64,000 nucleotides of DNA from CALHVX01 sp964640725 (GTDB lineage: Bacteria; Pseudomonadota; Gammaproteobacteria; Pseudomonadales; Azotimanducaceae): the NCBI GenBank assembly GCA_964640725.1, contig CAZXIJ010000013.1, positions 55,765 to 119,764 on the forward strand, read 5' to 3'. The notes below the pieces were generated by a model. It saw only the letters and a program-made list of their open reading frames with translations, ran no database searches and was not told the DNA's origin. This document shows, in pieces, positions 16,817-24,722 of the stretch (position 1 is the first letter of the stretch; every line of letters begins with the position of its first letter). Position numbers and translations under genes: made by a program.

Positions 16817-16862
16817 GGTGAGGTCCGGTCGGTGAGCCGCGGCCGGTGAGCCCCGTCCGATG
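16817..16862 (+). repeat. 14-bp tandem repeat with chained five-codon mini-ORFs
   Basis: Three tandem 14-bp units (GGTGAGGTCCGGTC, GGTGAGCCGCGGCC, GGTGAGCCCCGTCC) run from 16817 to 16858 and lead into GATGAGCC, which holds the kinase ATG at 16860. Each unit supplies a GTG (16818, 16832, 16846) that opens a frame of five sense codons. Each of these frames ends in a TGA overlapping the next start by 4 bp (GTGA, GTGA, ATGA). The last GGTGAG copy (16845-16850) is also at Shine-Dalgarno distance from the ATG. Whether the mini-frames are translated is unknown. Confidence 0.6.
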
Positions 16863-17759
16863 AGCCAGAGCCGCTTTGCGGACGTGGTTGCCCACCACTT
16901 TCCCGGGGCGCAGCTGGCCTTTGCAGAGCGCCTGACCGGTGGCGTCTCTGCCGAGGTCCACCGCCTCGATCTGCGCTGGCCGGACGGGCGCGGCGAGCGC
17001 CTGGTGCTGCGTGCTCACGGCGCCACGCACAACGGCCACCCGGCCGCTCTGGAGTACGCGTTGCTGGCAACGCTGCGCGACCTGGGAGTACCGGTTGCCG
17101 AGCCGTTGCAGCTGGATGACACCAGGCAGCTGCTCCCGGAACCCTATCTGATCCTGGCCTTCGTCGAGGGCACGACTGCCATTCCCGCCACCCAGGCCGA
17201 CCGCTGCATCAGCCGCATGGGCGAGCTGCTCGCCCAGGTCCACGACACGCCCATCGCTGCCTTGCCGAAGCTGCCTCACCGCACAGCCCCGTTGCCGGAG
17301 CTGTTCGACTATCTACCGACCGGACCGGCGTGGCGGGAGCTGACAGCACAGCTGCGCGACATCACCGACGCGCCCTACGCCGGCGACCTGCGCCTGCTGC
17401 ACGGAGATTTCTGGCCGGAGAACCTGCTCTGGCAGACGGACGATCAGGTCGTGATTCTCGATTGGGAGGACGCCGCCCTTGGCGATCCGCTGTCGGACGT
17501 GGCATCGGCCCGGGTCGAGCTGCGCTACAAATTCGGCCGGGACGCGATGACTGCATTCACCCAGGCCTACGCACGCCATCATGCGGTTGAGCCTCGCCGG
17601 CTCGCGCTGTGGCAGATCTACGTCGCCGCCGCTGCCGCACATTTCATGAGCCAGTGGCGGCTGGACCCGGCCCGCGAGGCCCATATGCGAGCCGAGGCCC
17701 TGGCAAGCATCCGGGAAGCGGCCGCAGCGCTCCGCCAGGCGGGACCGCTGGCAGGCTGA
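16860..17759 (+). CDS. Aminoglycoside/choline-kinase-fold phosphotransferase
   Basis: A 299-aa APH-type kinase. The N-lobe ends in a hinge around YLILAFVEG; the catalytic loop LLHGDFWPENLLW and the metal-binding ILDWEDAALGDP are intact. Such stand-alone kinases phosphorylate small alcohols, amines or sugars; homoserine, choline and aminosugar kinases all share this fold. No more specific call is justified. It is unlike the NahK-type kinase at 1914-2969. The ATG lies at the end of the 14-bp tandem repeat described separately. Confidence 0.8.
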   Translation: MSQSRFADVVAHHFPGAQLAFAERLTGGVSAEVHRLDLRWPDGRGERLVLRAHGATHNGHPAALEYALLATLRDLGVPVAEPLQLDDTRQLLPEPYLILAFVEGTTAIPATQADRCISRMGELLAQVHDTPIAALPKLPHRTAPLPELFDYLPTGPAWRELTAQLRDITDAPYAGDLRLLHGDFWPENLLWQTDDQVVILDWEDAALGDPLSDVASARVELRYKFGRDAMTAFTQAYARHHAVEPRRLALWQIYVAAAAAHFMSQWRLDPAREAHMRAEALASIREAAAALRQAGPLAG

Positions 17760-17782
17760 TCAGCTGACCGTGCGCCCCCGGG

Positions 17783-19711
17783 TCAGCGTTCGTCGCCGCG
17801 CAGCGCGCTGACCGCAACTTCCAGGCCCTGGGCGCTCACCGCTGCTGGCGCCACCGGCGCGCCAGCGCTGACCGTGACGCGTCGGAACAGGCGCCCCGGC
17901 AGCTTCAGAGGGTTGAAAGCACCGCGGTAGTGGCTGAAGAAGCTGGGCCACAATCCCTGCAGCGCCATGGGGATCACCGGCACCGGGGTCTCTTCGACAA
18001 TGCGCTCAATCCCTTTGCGGAAGCGGGCAATCTCGCCGTCCTTCGTGAGCGCGCCTTCGGGAAAGATGCACAGCAGATCCCCAGCTTCGAGCCCGGCCCG
18101 GATCTCTGCAAAGGCCGCCTCAAAGGCCTCCGGGTCGCTCTTCTCGCCAGCAATGGGCACGGTCCGGCAGGTCCGGAACACGAAGTTCAGCACCGGCAGA
18201 TCGTAGATCGACTTGAGCATGATGAAGCGCACGGGCCGCGTGACGGCGCCCGCCAGCACCAGCGCATCGACGTAGCTCACGTGGTTGCAGGCAATGATCG
18301 CGCCGCCCTCCTCAGGAATCTGGTCGAGGCCTTTGCGCTCAACAGAGTAGAGCGTGTTGGTGAGCAGCCACACCAGGAACCGCATCGTGAACTCCGGCAC
18401 GCGCCAGAAGATGAAGCAGGTGACGGCAATGTTCATCACCGAGAGCATGAGCAGGAAGTCAGGAATGGTCATGCCCACAAAGCCGATGAGGGCCACGGCC
18501 GCCAGCGATACGGTCACCATGAACAGCGCATTAAAGATGTTGTTGACCGCAATGATTCGGGCTCGCTGCGGTGCCGGGGTGCGCGACTGAATCAGCGCGA
18601 TCAGCGGCACGATAAAGAGCCCGCCAAAGAAGCCCATCAGCCCCATGTCGAAGAGCACGCGCGCGCTGCCGTCGGAAGCGAGGAACGCCAGCCATTCCCG
18701 GGGTTCCAGGGCCGTCGCGGCGTTGACCGCAAAGTACAGATCGATGCCCGCAATGCTCAGCCCCGCCGCGCCGACAGGCACCAGGCCAATCTCGATGCGC
18801 GGTCCGCTCAGTTTCTCGCAGGCCAGGGAGCCAACGGCAACGGCAATGGTAAAGACGCTCAGGATCAGCGTGACCACCGTGGTGCCGCCGTTCATGTAAA
18901 CGCGGGCCAGGTTGGGAATCTGCGCGAGCATCGCCGCGCCCATCAGCCAGAACCAGGAGATGCCCAGGATCGACAGGAAGACCGTGCGGTTGCCCCGGGC
19001 AAGACCCAGCATGCGCTTGGTTTCCGCAAACAGGTTCCAGCCGATCTTGAGGTCCGGGCTGGTCGCCGGCGTAACCGGAATGAAGCGAGCCGCGATGTAT
19101 CCGGCAATCGCCACCACGATGACGCCAATGGACAGCCACAGCACCACGTCGTCGAGCGCGGCAACCACGCCGCCAATCAGCGTGCCCAGCAGGATGGCGA
19201 CGAAGGTGCCCATCTCGATCTGCGCGTTGCCGCCAATCAGCTCTGACTCCTTGAGCTGCTGCGGCAGGATCGAGAATTTCAGCGGGCCAAAAAACGTGGA
19301 CTGCACGCCCAGCAGGAACAGGACCGTCAGCATGAGCGGCACGCTTTCGAGCACCACGGCGGCAGCGCCGGCGGCGGCGACCAGAATCTCGTAGACCTTG
19401 ATGATGCGGACCAGCCGCGCCTTCTCGTACTTGTCAGCGATCTGCCCGGCCAGCGCCGAGAACAGAAAGAACGGCAGAATGAACAGCCCCGCGGCAAGGT
19501 TGACCACAATGTCGGTGGCCTCAGCCGCCACCAGGCCGCCGTACACAAAGATCAGCGTGATCGCGCTCTTGAACAGGTTGTCGTTGAAGGCCCCGAAAAA
19601 CTGGGTGTAGAACAGCCCGGCAAAACGCCGTTGCCGCAGCAGGGCAAACTGGCCCTGCTCTGGCGCTTCCCCGGCATCGCTGGGAGTCAAGGTGGGGGCG
19701 GTGTCGCTCAT
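17783..19711 (-). CDS. MFS transporter fused to a PlsC-type acyltransferase
   Basis: A 642-aa two-domain protein. Residues about 20-430 form a 12-helix MFS transporter (FAGLFYTQFFGAFNDNLFKS is typical of the LplT lysophospholipid flippase group). Residues about 445-630 form a glycerolipid acyltransferase with NHVSYVDAL (HX4D) and FPEGALTKDG. LplT-Aas systems flip lysophospholipid inward and re-acylate it. This fusion lacks the acyl-ACP-synthetase domain of Aas, so an acyl-CoA or acyl-ACP donor is likely. It probably remodels or recycles phospholipids at the inner membrane. The start at 19711 is where family similarity begins; the frame is open for 500 bp further upstream without recognisable content. 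Confidence 0.85.
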   Translation of the reverse strand: MSDTAPTLTPSDAGEAPEQGQFALLRQRRFAGLFYTQFFGAFNDNLFKSAITLIFVYGGLVAAEATDIVVNLAAGLFILPFFLFSALAGQIADKYEKARLVRIIKVYEILVAAAGAAAVVLESVPLMLTVLFLLGVQSTFFGPLKFSILPQQLKESELIGGNAQIEMGTFVAILLGTLIGGVVAALDDVVLWLSIGVIVVAIAGYIAARFIPVTPATSPDLKIGWNLFAETKRMLGLARGNRTVFLSILGISWFWLMGAAMLAQIPNLARVYMNGGTTVVTLILSVFTIAVAVGSLACEKLSGPRIEIGLVPVGAAGLSIAGIDLYFAVNAATALEPREWLAFLASDGSARVLFDMGLMGFFGGLFIVPLIALIQSRTPAPQRARIIAVNNIFNALFMVTVSLAAVALIGFVGMTIPDFLLMLSVMNIAVTCFIFWRVPEFTMRFLVWLLTNTLYSVERKGLDQIPEEGGAIIACNHVSYVDALVLAGAVTRPVRFIMLKSIYDLPVLNFVFRTCRTVPIAGEKSDPEAFEAAFAEIRAGLEAGDLLCIFPEGALTKDGEIARFRKGIERIVEETPVPVIPMALQGLWPSFFSHYRGAFNPLKLPGRLFRRVTVSAGAPVAPAAVSAQGLEVAVSALRGDER

Positions 19712-20133
19712 GGCTGTGGTTCCGGTCAATGCGGTAAGACGATGCGGCCCAGCTTCAGACGAACTGGGCCTGGCTGCCAGTGTGCCGAGCAAGGTCGCGG
19801 CTGGCGATACCGGCCAGACCGCCGATCGGTCCCCGAGTCTCGCAACCGTCGCCCGAAGGTGCCGGCCATGAGCAGGATAATAGTCGTTTATCGGTTTGTG
19901 CTGGGTCCTGCGATTGTCCCAGATGGCCACCAGTTGCTGCAGAACACTCTGCCCATCCGCCCGGGCCAGAAGCGCTGGCAGTTCCAGGTCACGCCCCCAG
20001 GCCCCGAGGGTCGGGCTGGCCGGCCGAACGGCGAAAGTCGCGCGCCTTGCGGTGCTCTCAATGGCATTCCCGGGGCCGCGTTCCCGGAGTGCTTGTGGCA
20101 TGCTTTGAAACCCAGCATCGCCAAGTTTAGCCA
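19712..20133. other. 422-bp region without a supported gene
   Basis: This separates the divergent MFS-acyltransferase gene and the aldolase-like gene. Several overlapping open frames exist on both strands but none has a recognisable motif or a good ribosome site. A TATTAT on the minus strand (19877-19882) could be a -10 box for the transporter gene, without a convincing -35. Confidence 0.4.
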
Positions 20134-20793
20134 GTGACCGCCAGCGAAGGCACGATCCACTTTGCCTATGACCTGAACCCGCCTGAGGCAGGCATCGCCG
20201 ACGCGGCCAATGCCGCACCTGCCGCCGACGAGGCGCGCGCCAACCTGTCCGCCTGGGCGCAGCTCCTGGGGCGCATCGGCCTGATCGACGCCAGCCGCAG
20301 CGGCAGCGCCATCAGCTACCGGGAATCCAGCGGCGCCCCCGCTTTTGCCATCAGCCCGCCAGGCGGGCAGCCGCCGCCCGATGCCCGCGTGGCCCGGCCG
20401 GATCGCCCGATACGCATTGTGGGCTGCAATCTGGACCGCTGCTGGATCGATGCCGAGGGCGTCGTCGCACCGGGCCCGGAAACCCTCTGGCACGGTGCCC
20501 TCTACGCCGCCTGCCCGCGCATCAACTGGGTCATCCAGGCGCGCTGCCCGGAACTGTGGCGGCACGCTGCAGAACTCGGCGTGCCCCAGACCGACGCAAG
20601 CATCAGCGCGCAATCGCCTGCCCTCATGAGCGCGCTGGCCCAGGCCGTCGACCAGAACCAGTCGCGACCGCTGGTGATCGCCACAAACGGCGATGAGGAC
20701 GGCGTGTTCGCTTGCGGGCCCACCGCGCGCGACACTGGCGGCCTGTTGATCAGCTATCTGGCCCGGGCCCTGGCCCTGCAGGCCGCCGCATGA
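20134..20793 (+). CDS. Class II aldolase/adducin-like protein lacking the metal-binding histidines
   Basis: A 219-aa protein with the fold pattern of class II aldolases such as MtnB. It has an early SGSAISYR segment, GPETLWHGALY (which keeps the glutamate), then a strand where the family has the H-x-H metal pair, and a C-terminal D-G-V...G...A strand. The H-x-H is replaced by QAR (WVIQARCPELW) and the third histidine of a GHEDG-type motif is aspartate (GDEDG). Zn-dependent catalysis is therefore unlikely. The start is a GTG without a clear Shine-Dalgarno. ATGA coupling to mtnA places it in methionine salvage, perhaps as a structural or regulatory partner. Confidence 0.65.
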   Translation: MTASEGTIHFAYDLNPPEAGIADAANAAPAADEARANLSAWAQLLGRIGLIDASRSGSAISYRESSGAPAFAISPPGGQPPPDARVARPDRPIRIVGCNLDRCWIDAEGVVAPGPETLWHGALYAACPRINWVIQARCPELWRHAAELGVPQTDASISAQSPALMSALAQAVDQNQSRPLVIATNGDEDGVFACGPTARDTGGLLISYLARALALQAAA

Positions 20794-21794
20794 GTATCCC
20801 TGCCGCCGTGGTGTTCGAGCGCGGCGCGCTGCAGATTCTGGATCAGCGCGAGCTCCCCCAGACCATCACCTACCGCCATCCCGCGCAGGTCGAAGACGTC
20901 TGGGACGCCATACAGACCCTGTCTGTGCGCGGGGCACCGGCAATCGGTATCGCCGCAGCCTACGGCCTGGCCATGGCCGTGGGCCCCTGGGGCGACTCGG
21001 CACAGCCGTTCGATGTGCGCCTGGCAAAGGCTGCAAGCTATCTCAAGTCGGCGCGCCCCACGGCCGTCAATCTGGCCTGGGCCTGTGACCGGCTGGTCGC
21101 CCGGGGCACGCTGGAGCCGAGCTTCGAGGCGCTGCTTGACGAGGCCGAACGAATCCACGGCGAAGACCGGGACATTTGCCGCCGTCTGGGCGAGCTCGGC
21201 GCGCCGCTCATCGAAGACGGCATGGGCGTGCTCACGCACTGCAACGCTGGCAGCCTGGCCGTGTCCGAGCTGGGCACTGCCACCGCGCCCATGTACCAGG
21301 CCCATCGTGCCGGCCGGCGCTTTCGCGTCTACGCCGACGAAACCCGCCCGCTGTACCAGGGCGCGCGGCTCACCGCCTGGGAACTCGACCAGGCCGGGAT
21401 CGACGTCACGCTGATCTGCGACAACAGCGCCGCCACCCACATGGCGCAGGGACTGATTCAACTCGCGATCGTGGGCACCGACCGGGTCACGGCCAACGGC
21501 GACGTTGTGAACAAGATCGGTACCCTCAGCGTTGCGATTGCCTGCGCTCACTACAGCATCCCGTTCTACGTTGCCTGCCCCAGCAGCACCTTCGATCCAG
21601 ACACCGCCACGGGCAGCGAGGTGCCGATCGAGCAGCGCGCCGCGGGCGAGGTACTGGGCGGCCACGCGGCTGCGGTCAAGGTCAGCAATCCGGCTTTCGA
21701 CGTCACGCCGGCTGCCCTGGTCGCGGGCATCATCACCGAGCGCGGCATTGCCCGCGCGCCCCTGGCGGAGTCCCTGCGAAACCTGCTGGCCTAG
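20790..21794 (+). CDS. mtnA: S-methyl-5-thioribose-1-phosphate isomerase
   Basis: A 334-aa protein of the eIF2B-like MtnA family. It has LSVRGAPAIGIAAAYG, VLTHCNAGSLA with the catalytic cysteine, YADETRP, ICDNSAATHM, and AIVGTDRVTANGD with the catalytic aspartate. The enzyme converts methylthioribose-1-phosphate to methylthioribulose-1-phosphate in the methionine salvage pathway. It overlaps the upstream aldolase-like gene by ATGA. No other salvage gene is in the window. Confidence 0.93.
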   Translation: MSIPAAVVFERGALQILDQRELPQTITYRHPAQVEDVWDAIQTLSVRGAPAIGIAAAYGLAMAVGPWGDSAQPFDVRLAKAASYLKSARPTAVNLAWACDRLVARGTLEPSFEALLDEAERIHGEDRDICRRLGELGAPLIEDGMGVLTHCNAGSLAVSELGTATAPMYQAHRAGRRFRVYADETRPLYQGARLTAWELDQAGIDVTLICDNSAATHMAQGLIQLAIVGTDRVTANGDVVNKIGTLSVAIACAHYSIPFYVACPSSTFDPDTATGSEVPIEQRAAGEVLGGHAAAVKVSNPAFDVTPAALVAGIITERGIARAPLAESLRNLLA

Positions 21795-21914
21795 GCGGCG
21801 GCAGGGCCGAGCCCGCAATTCAGGCCCGGTTCAGCGCCCGCGGCAGATACTGCCCGGAAGCTCCAGGCACTGTCGCCGGGGCTTGTGAGACCTGCCGCAG
21901 GCCGGAGAAGTACC

Positions 21915-22451
21915 ATGACCTATTGCCGTTCCGCCCCCTCAGTCACTGCCCGCCGCGCGCTGCGCGGCACCCTCGCGCTCTGCTTCAGCGCGATCTTGGC
22001 CCTGGTCGCAACCAGTGCCCACGCTGGCGGATCGGGGCACGGCTATCGGGGCCACGACGGCTACAGCTATGGCCGCGGGCACGGCTACCGCTACGGCCGA
22101 TCGGCGCGCTACAACCGGGGCTACCATCGCGGCTACCGTCACGGCCGTCGCCATCGCAGCAGCAACCGCGGCGCTTACCTTGCTGGCGGCCTGATCCTGG
22201 GCAGCGTCATCACCCACGCCCTGACCCGGCCGCGCTATCAGGAGAAGGTTATCGAGTACCGCAGCGAACCCTCTTACATCGGCACGCGCAGCTATCAGAC
22301 CCGATCTTACGAGGCACGCGCGGAAGATCGCGCCGGCAGCATCAGCCGCCGGCTGTTTCGGGATCGCGACGGCAACTGCTACGAGCGGGAAACCAATGCC
22401 GATGGCGATGAGCTGCTGATCGAGCTGCCCGAGCGCGACTGCGACTGGTAG
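21915..22451 (+). CDS. Exported Gly/Tyr/His/Arg-rich hypothetical protein
   Basis: A 178-aa protein with a long-n-region signal peptide (MTYCRSAPSVTARRALRGTL, cleavage near SAHAGG). A low-complexity segment of GYRYG, GYHRGY and HGRRH units (about residues 40-85) is followed by a Gly-rich hydrophobic stretch (GAYLAGGLILGSVI) that could be a membrane helix. A C-terminal RLFRDRDGNCYERE domain with two cysteines ends the protein. The pattern resembles small envelope proteins with a glycine-zipper-like helix, but I do not recognise the family. GGAGAAG (21904-21910) precedes the ATG. Confidence 0.68.
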   Translation: MTYCRSAPSVTARRALRGTLALCFSAILALVATSAHAGGSGHGYRGHDGYSYGRGHGYRYGRSARYNRGYHRGYRHGRRHRSSNRGAYLAGGLILGSVITHALTRPRYQEKVIEYRSEPSYIGTRSYQTRSYEARAEDRAGSISRRLFRDRDGNCYERETNADGDELLIELPERDCDW

Positions 22452-22461
22452 CCTAGCGGCC

Positions 22462-22989
22462 ATGAGCCGCTATCGACCGCCCCGCCCCAAGTCATCGCCG
22501 TATATCACGCGAGAAGGTCACGCTCTGCTGGCTGCAGAACTGAAGTACCTGTGGAAAGAAAAACGTCCGGAGGTGACCCGCAAGGTTTCCGAAGCTGCGG
22601 CCATGGGCGATCGCAGCGAAAACGCCGAGTACATCTACGGCAAGAAGCAGCTGCGGGAAATCGATAGCCGCATCAACTTTTTATCCCGTCGCCTGGACGT
22701 GCTGACGGTCGTCGACCGGCAGCCGCAAACCCGCAACAAAGTGTTCTTCGGCGCCTGGGTTACGGTCGAGGACGAAGACGGGACGCGGGCCACCTACCGC
22801 CTGGTCGGGCCGGACGAGTTCGATCGGGAGCCGGAGTTCATCAGCATCGACGCCCCCCTGGCCCGGGCCGCTCTGGGCAAGGGGCTCGACGACGAGTTCG
22901 ACCTGATGCTGGCCGACGAGTCCCGCAGCTACGCGATCGTCGAGATTTCCTACGACCGGCCGACGGAAATCCATCGCCCAGCCGTATAG
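22462..22989 (+). CDS. greB: Transcription elongation factor GreB
   Basis: A 175-aa protein. The N-terminal coiled coil begins SRYRPPRPKSSPYITREG and carries the acidic tip GDRSENAEY, whose Asp and Glu coordinate the second Mg ion in the RNA polymerase active site during transcript cleavage. The basic tract typical of GreB rather than GreA is present (KYLWKEKRPEVTRKV). The C-terminal FKBP-like domain follows (GAWVTVEDEDG). It rescues backtracked RNA polymerase. It lies 10 bp after the Gly/Tyr-rich protein gene. Confidence 0.93.
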   Translation: MSRYRPPRPKSSPYITREGHALLAAELKYLWKEKRPEVTRKVSEAAAMGDRSENAEYIYGKKQLREIDSRINFLSRRLDVLTVVDRQPQTRNKVFFGAWVTVEDEDGTRATYRLVGPDEFDREPEFISIDAPLARAALGKGLDDEFDLMLADESRSYAIVEISYDRPTEIHRPAV

Positions 22990-23061
22990 ATAGATAGGCA
23001 GACGGCCACCGCAACCACCGCGGTCGGGCCACATCATTCGACCCAAGTTCGAGGAAGCACC

Positions 23062-23694
23062 ATGACCCAGTCATCACCGATCGCCCCGCAGTTACTGCTT
23101 GCCGCTGCGCTGGCCAGCACCAGCATCCTGGCCGTCCCGCTCGCCCAGGCCAGGGAAGCCGCGCAGGCGGCGCCCGCTGCGGGCCAACACCGCACCCTGA
23201 ATCTCGCGGAGCTGGCGACCCGCCGCGCGGAGCAGTTTGCGCTAGCCGATGCCGACGGCAATCTGCTGCTGTCCCGGCCCGAGTTCCTGGCCGCTGCCGC
23301 TGATCATCCGCGCTCCGCCGAGCGCAAACGCCACCATCATCGCCACCGTATAGCCAAGGGCGATAAGGCCATGACCCAGGCGCAACGGGAAGCTCACGCG
23401 GACATGATCTTCGACCGGATGGACCGCGATGCGAGCGGCGAGCTGTCCCGGGACGAGGCCAGCCGCGAAAATCGACGGGCCGCCAAGCGCGAGCTGTTCG
23501 CAGAACACCGTTTCGAACGTCTGGATACTGACGCCGATGGCGTGTTAACCGCGCAAGAGTTCGCAGCGCCCCTGGACAGGCTCAGCGCCGCGGACACCAA
23601 CCAGGACGGCCAGCTGTCCCGGGACGAGCGGCGTGAAGCTCGAGCCGCACATCGCGGTACGCTTCGCGGAGCGCAACCACCGACCCGCAGCTGA
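23062..23694 (+). CDS. Periplasmic EF-hand calcium-binding protein
   Basis: A 210-aa protein with a signal peptide (MTQSSPIAPQLLLAAALAST, cleavage near AQA) and four 12-residue EF-hand loops. They are DADGNLLLSRPE (63-74), DRDASGELSRDE (121-132), DTDADGVLTAQE (155-166) and DTNQDGQLSRDE (178-189), all with Glu at position 12. Between loops 1 and 2 is a histidine-rich stretch (KRHHHRHR, about 89-96) that could bind a transition metal. It ends 18 bp before an ECF sigma factor gene, suggesting a link to envelope metal or calcium sensing. Confidence 0.85.
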   Translation: MTQSSPIAPQLLLAAALASTSILAVPLAQAREAAQAAPAAGQHRTLNLAELATRRAEQFALADADGNLLLSRPEFLAAAADHPRSAERKRHHHRHRIAKGDKAMTQAQREAHADMIFDRMDRDASGELSRDEASRENRRAAKRELFAEHRFERLDTDADGVLTAQEFAAPLDRLSAADTNQDGQLSRDERREARAAHRGTLRGAQPPTRS

Positions 23695-23712
23695 CGCGTT
23701 GGCGACCGACGT

Positions 23713-24318
23713 TTGTCGCGCCCGCGCCAGCCTCGCACCGCCGCTGCCAGCGCGGCATCCGACGAGGCGCTGATGGCGCAGGTCATGCTCGGTAGCGAAT
23801 CCGCCTTCGAGCTGCTGGCCCAGCGGCATCTAAATCCGCTGCACGCGTTCCTGGTCCGCCAGGGCGGCAACGCAGCGGATGCCGATGAGCTGACGCAAGA
23901 GACCTTTCTGAAGCTCTGGCGCGATGCACGCCGCTTCGATTCAGCCAGGGGCAAGCTGCGGCCCTGGCTCTATCGCCTGGCCCGAAACCTGCTGATCGAT
24001 CGCCAGCGCAAGCGCCAGCCAGACAGCGTTGAAGACATCGAAGCGATCGCGCCCGCGGCTGCCTTGAACGGACAGGCGATCCACAGCGCCGAGCCGCAGG
24101 ACCGTGCAGCGACGCTGAACCGCCTGATCGGAACGCTGCCCGCACGCCAGCGGGAAGCCTTGTCCCTGGTCTTTTTGCAGGGCTTCAGCCAGCGCGACGC
24201 CGCCACGGTCATGGGCGTTCGCCGCGAGGCCCTGGAAAGCCTGCTGGCCCGGGGACGACGCACGTTAACGCAGCAGCTGGCGCAGACGCGCCAGCCAACG
24301 GATGAGGGAAACGCATGA
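23713..24318 (+). CDS. ECF-type sigma-70 factor
   Basis: A 201-aa sigma factor with region 2 (SAFELLAQRHLNPLHAFLVR, ELTQETFLKLWRDARRFD, LYRLARNLLIDRQRK) and region 4 (LPARQREALSLVFLQGFSQR, then a helix-turn-helix). The start is a TTG at 23713. No ATG or GTG lies upstream in frame after the preceding stop, and the next internal ATG (23773) would cut into region 2. It is followed by a membrane protein and a periplasmic sensor through ATGA overlaps. This is the layout of an ECF sigma / anti-sigma / sensor operon such as CnrYXH. Confidence 0.88.
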   Translation: MSRPRQPRTAAASAASDEALMAQVMLGSESAFELLAQRHLNPLHAFLVRQGGNAADADELTQETFLKLWRDARRFDSARGKLRPWLYRLARNLLIDRQRKRQPDSVEDIEAIAPAAALNGQAIHSAEPQDRAATLNRLIGTLPARQREALSLVFLQGFSQRDAATVMGVRREALESLLARGRRTLTQQLAQTRQPTDEGNA

Positions 24319-24722
24319 CTCAGAACACGCCGCCCCCGGACCGCGAGCTCGACCAGCTGCTGGCGGAGCTCGCGGCAACAGAACGCGAACACCGCGCTCC
24401 GGGGCGCCTGCAACGAAATCTGATGGCGCAGCTCGGCGCCGAGGCGCTCAACGCTCGCGGTCGCGAGCACGTCGGCAGCGGCGACTGGAGCACGCTGCTG
24501 GAACAGCTCGGACGGTGGCTGCAGCAGCACCGGCTGCGGGCGTCACTCCTCAGCGCGACCGCCGCCGCGCTGCCGCTCACCGTGGGCCTGTTGCTGGCCA
24601 TGCAGACGCGCTCCGCCATCGACGCCAGCGATCAGTCGTCCGAGTTCGACCCGACGGCGCAGTGGGTCATGGACCTCGAAGAACTTGGCCTGCAGGACCT
24701 GCCGGAGGCGCTTGATCCATGA
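24315..24722 (+). CDS. Probable membrane anti-sigma factor
   Basis: A 135-aa protein. A charged cytoplasmic N-terminal half (DRELDQLLAELAATEREH) is followed by one transmembrane helix (about residues 75-96, ASLLSATAAALPLTVGLLLA) and a short acidic periplasmic tail. It starts at an ATGA overlap with the ECF sigma gene and overlaps the sensor gene in the same way. There is no ZAS zinc motif. The anti-sigma role is inferred from position, topology and size. Confidence 0.65.
   Translation: MTQNTPPPDRELDQLLAELAATEREHRAPGRLQRNLMAQLGAEALNARGREHVGSGDWSTLLEQLGRWLQQHRLRASLLSATAAALPLTVGLLLAMQTRSAIDASDQSSEFDPTAQWVMDLEELGLQDLPEALDP

Noticed and set aside
19712..20218. A 169-codon N-terminal extension of the MFS-acyltransferase protein
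   Set aside because: The extension is Arg/Pro/Ala-rich, unlike the transporter family, and overlaps the divergent gene; similarity begins at the ATG at 19711.
22986..23003. Short TAGA tetranucleotide repeat after greB
   Set aside because: Only about three units in a noncoding gap; too short to claim function.
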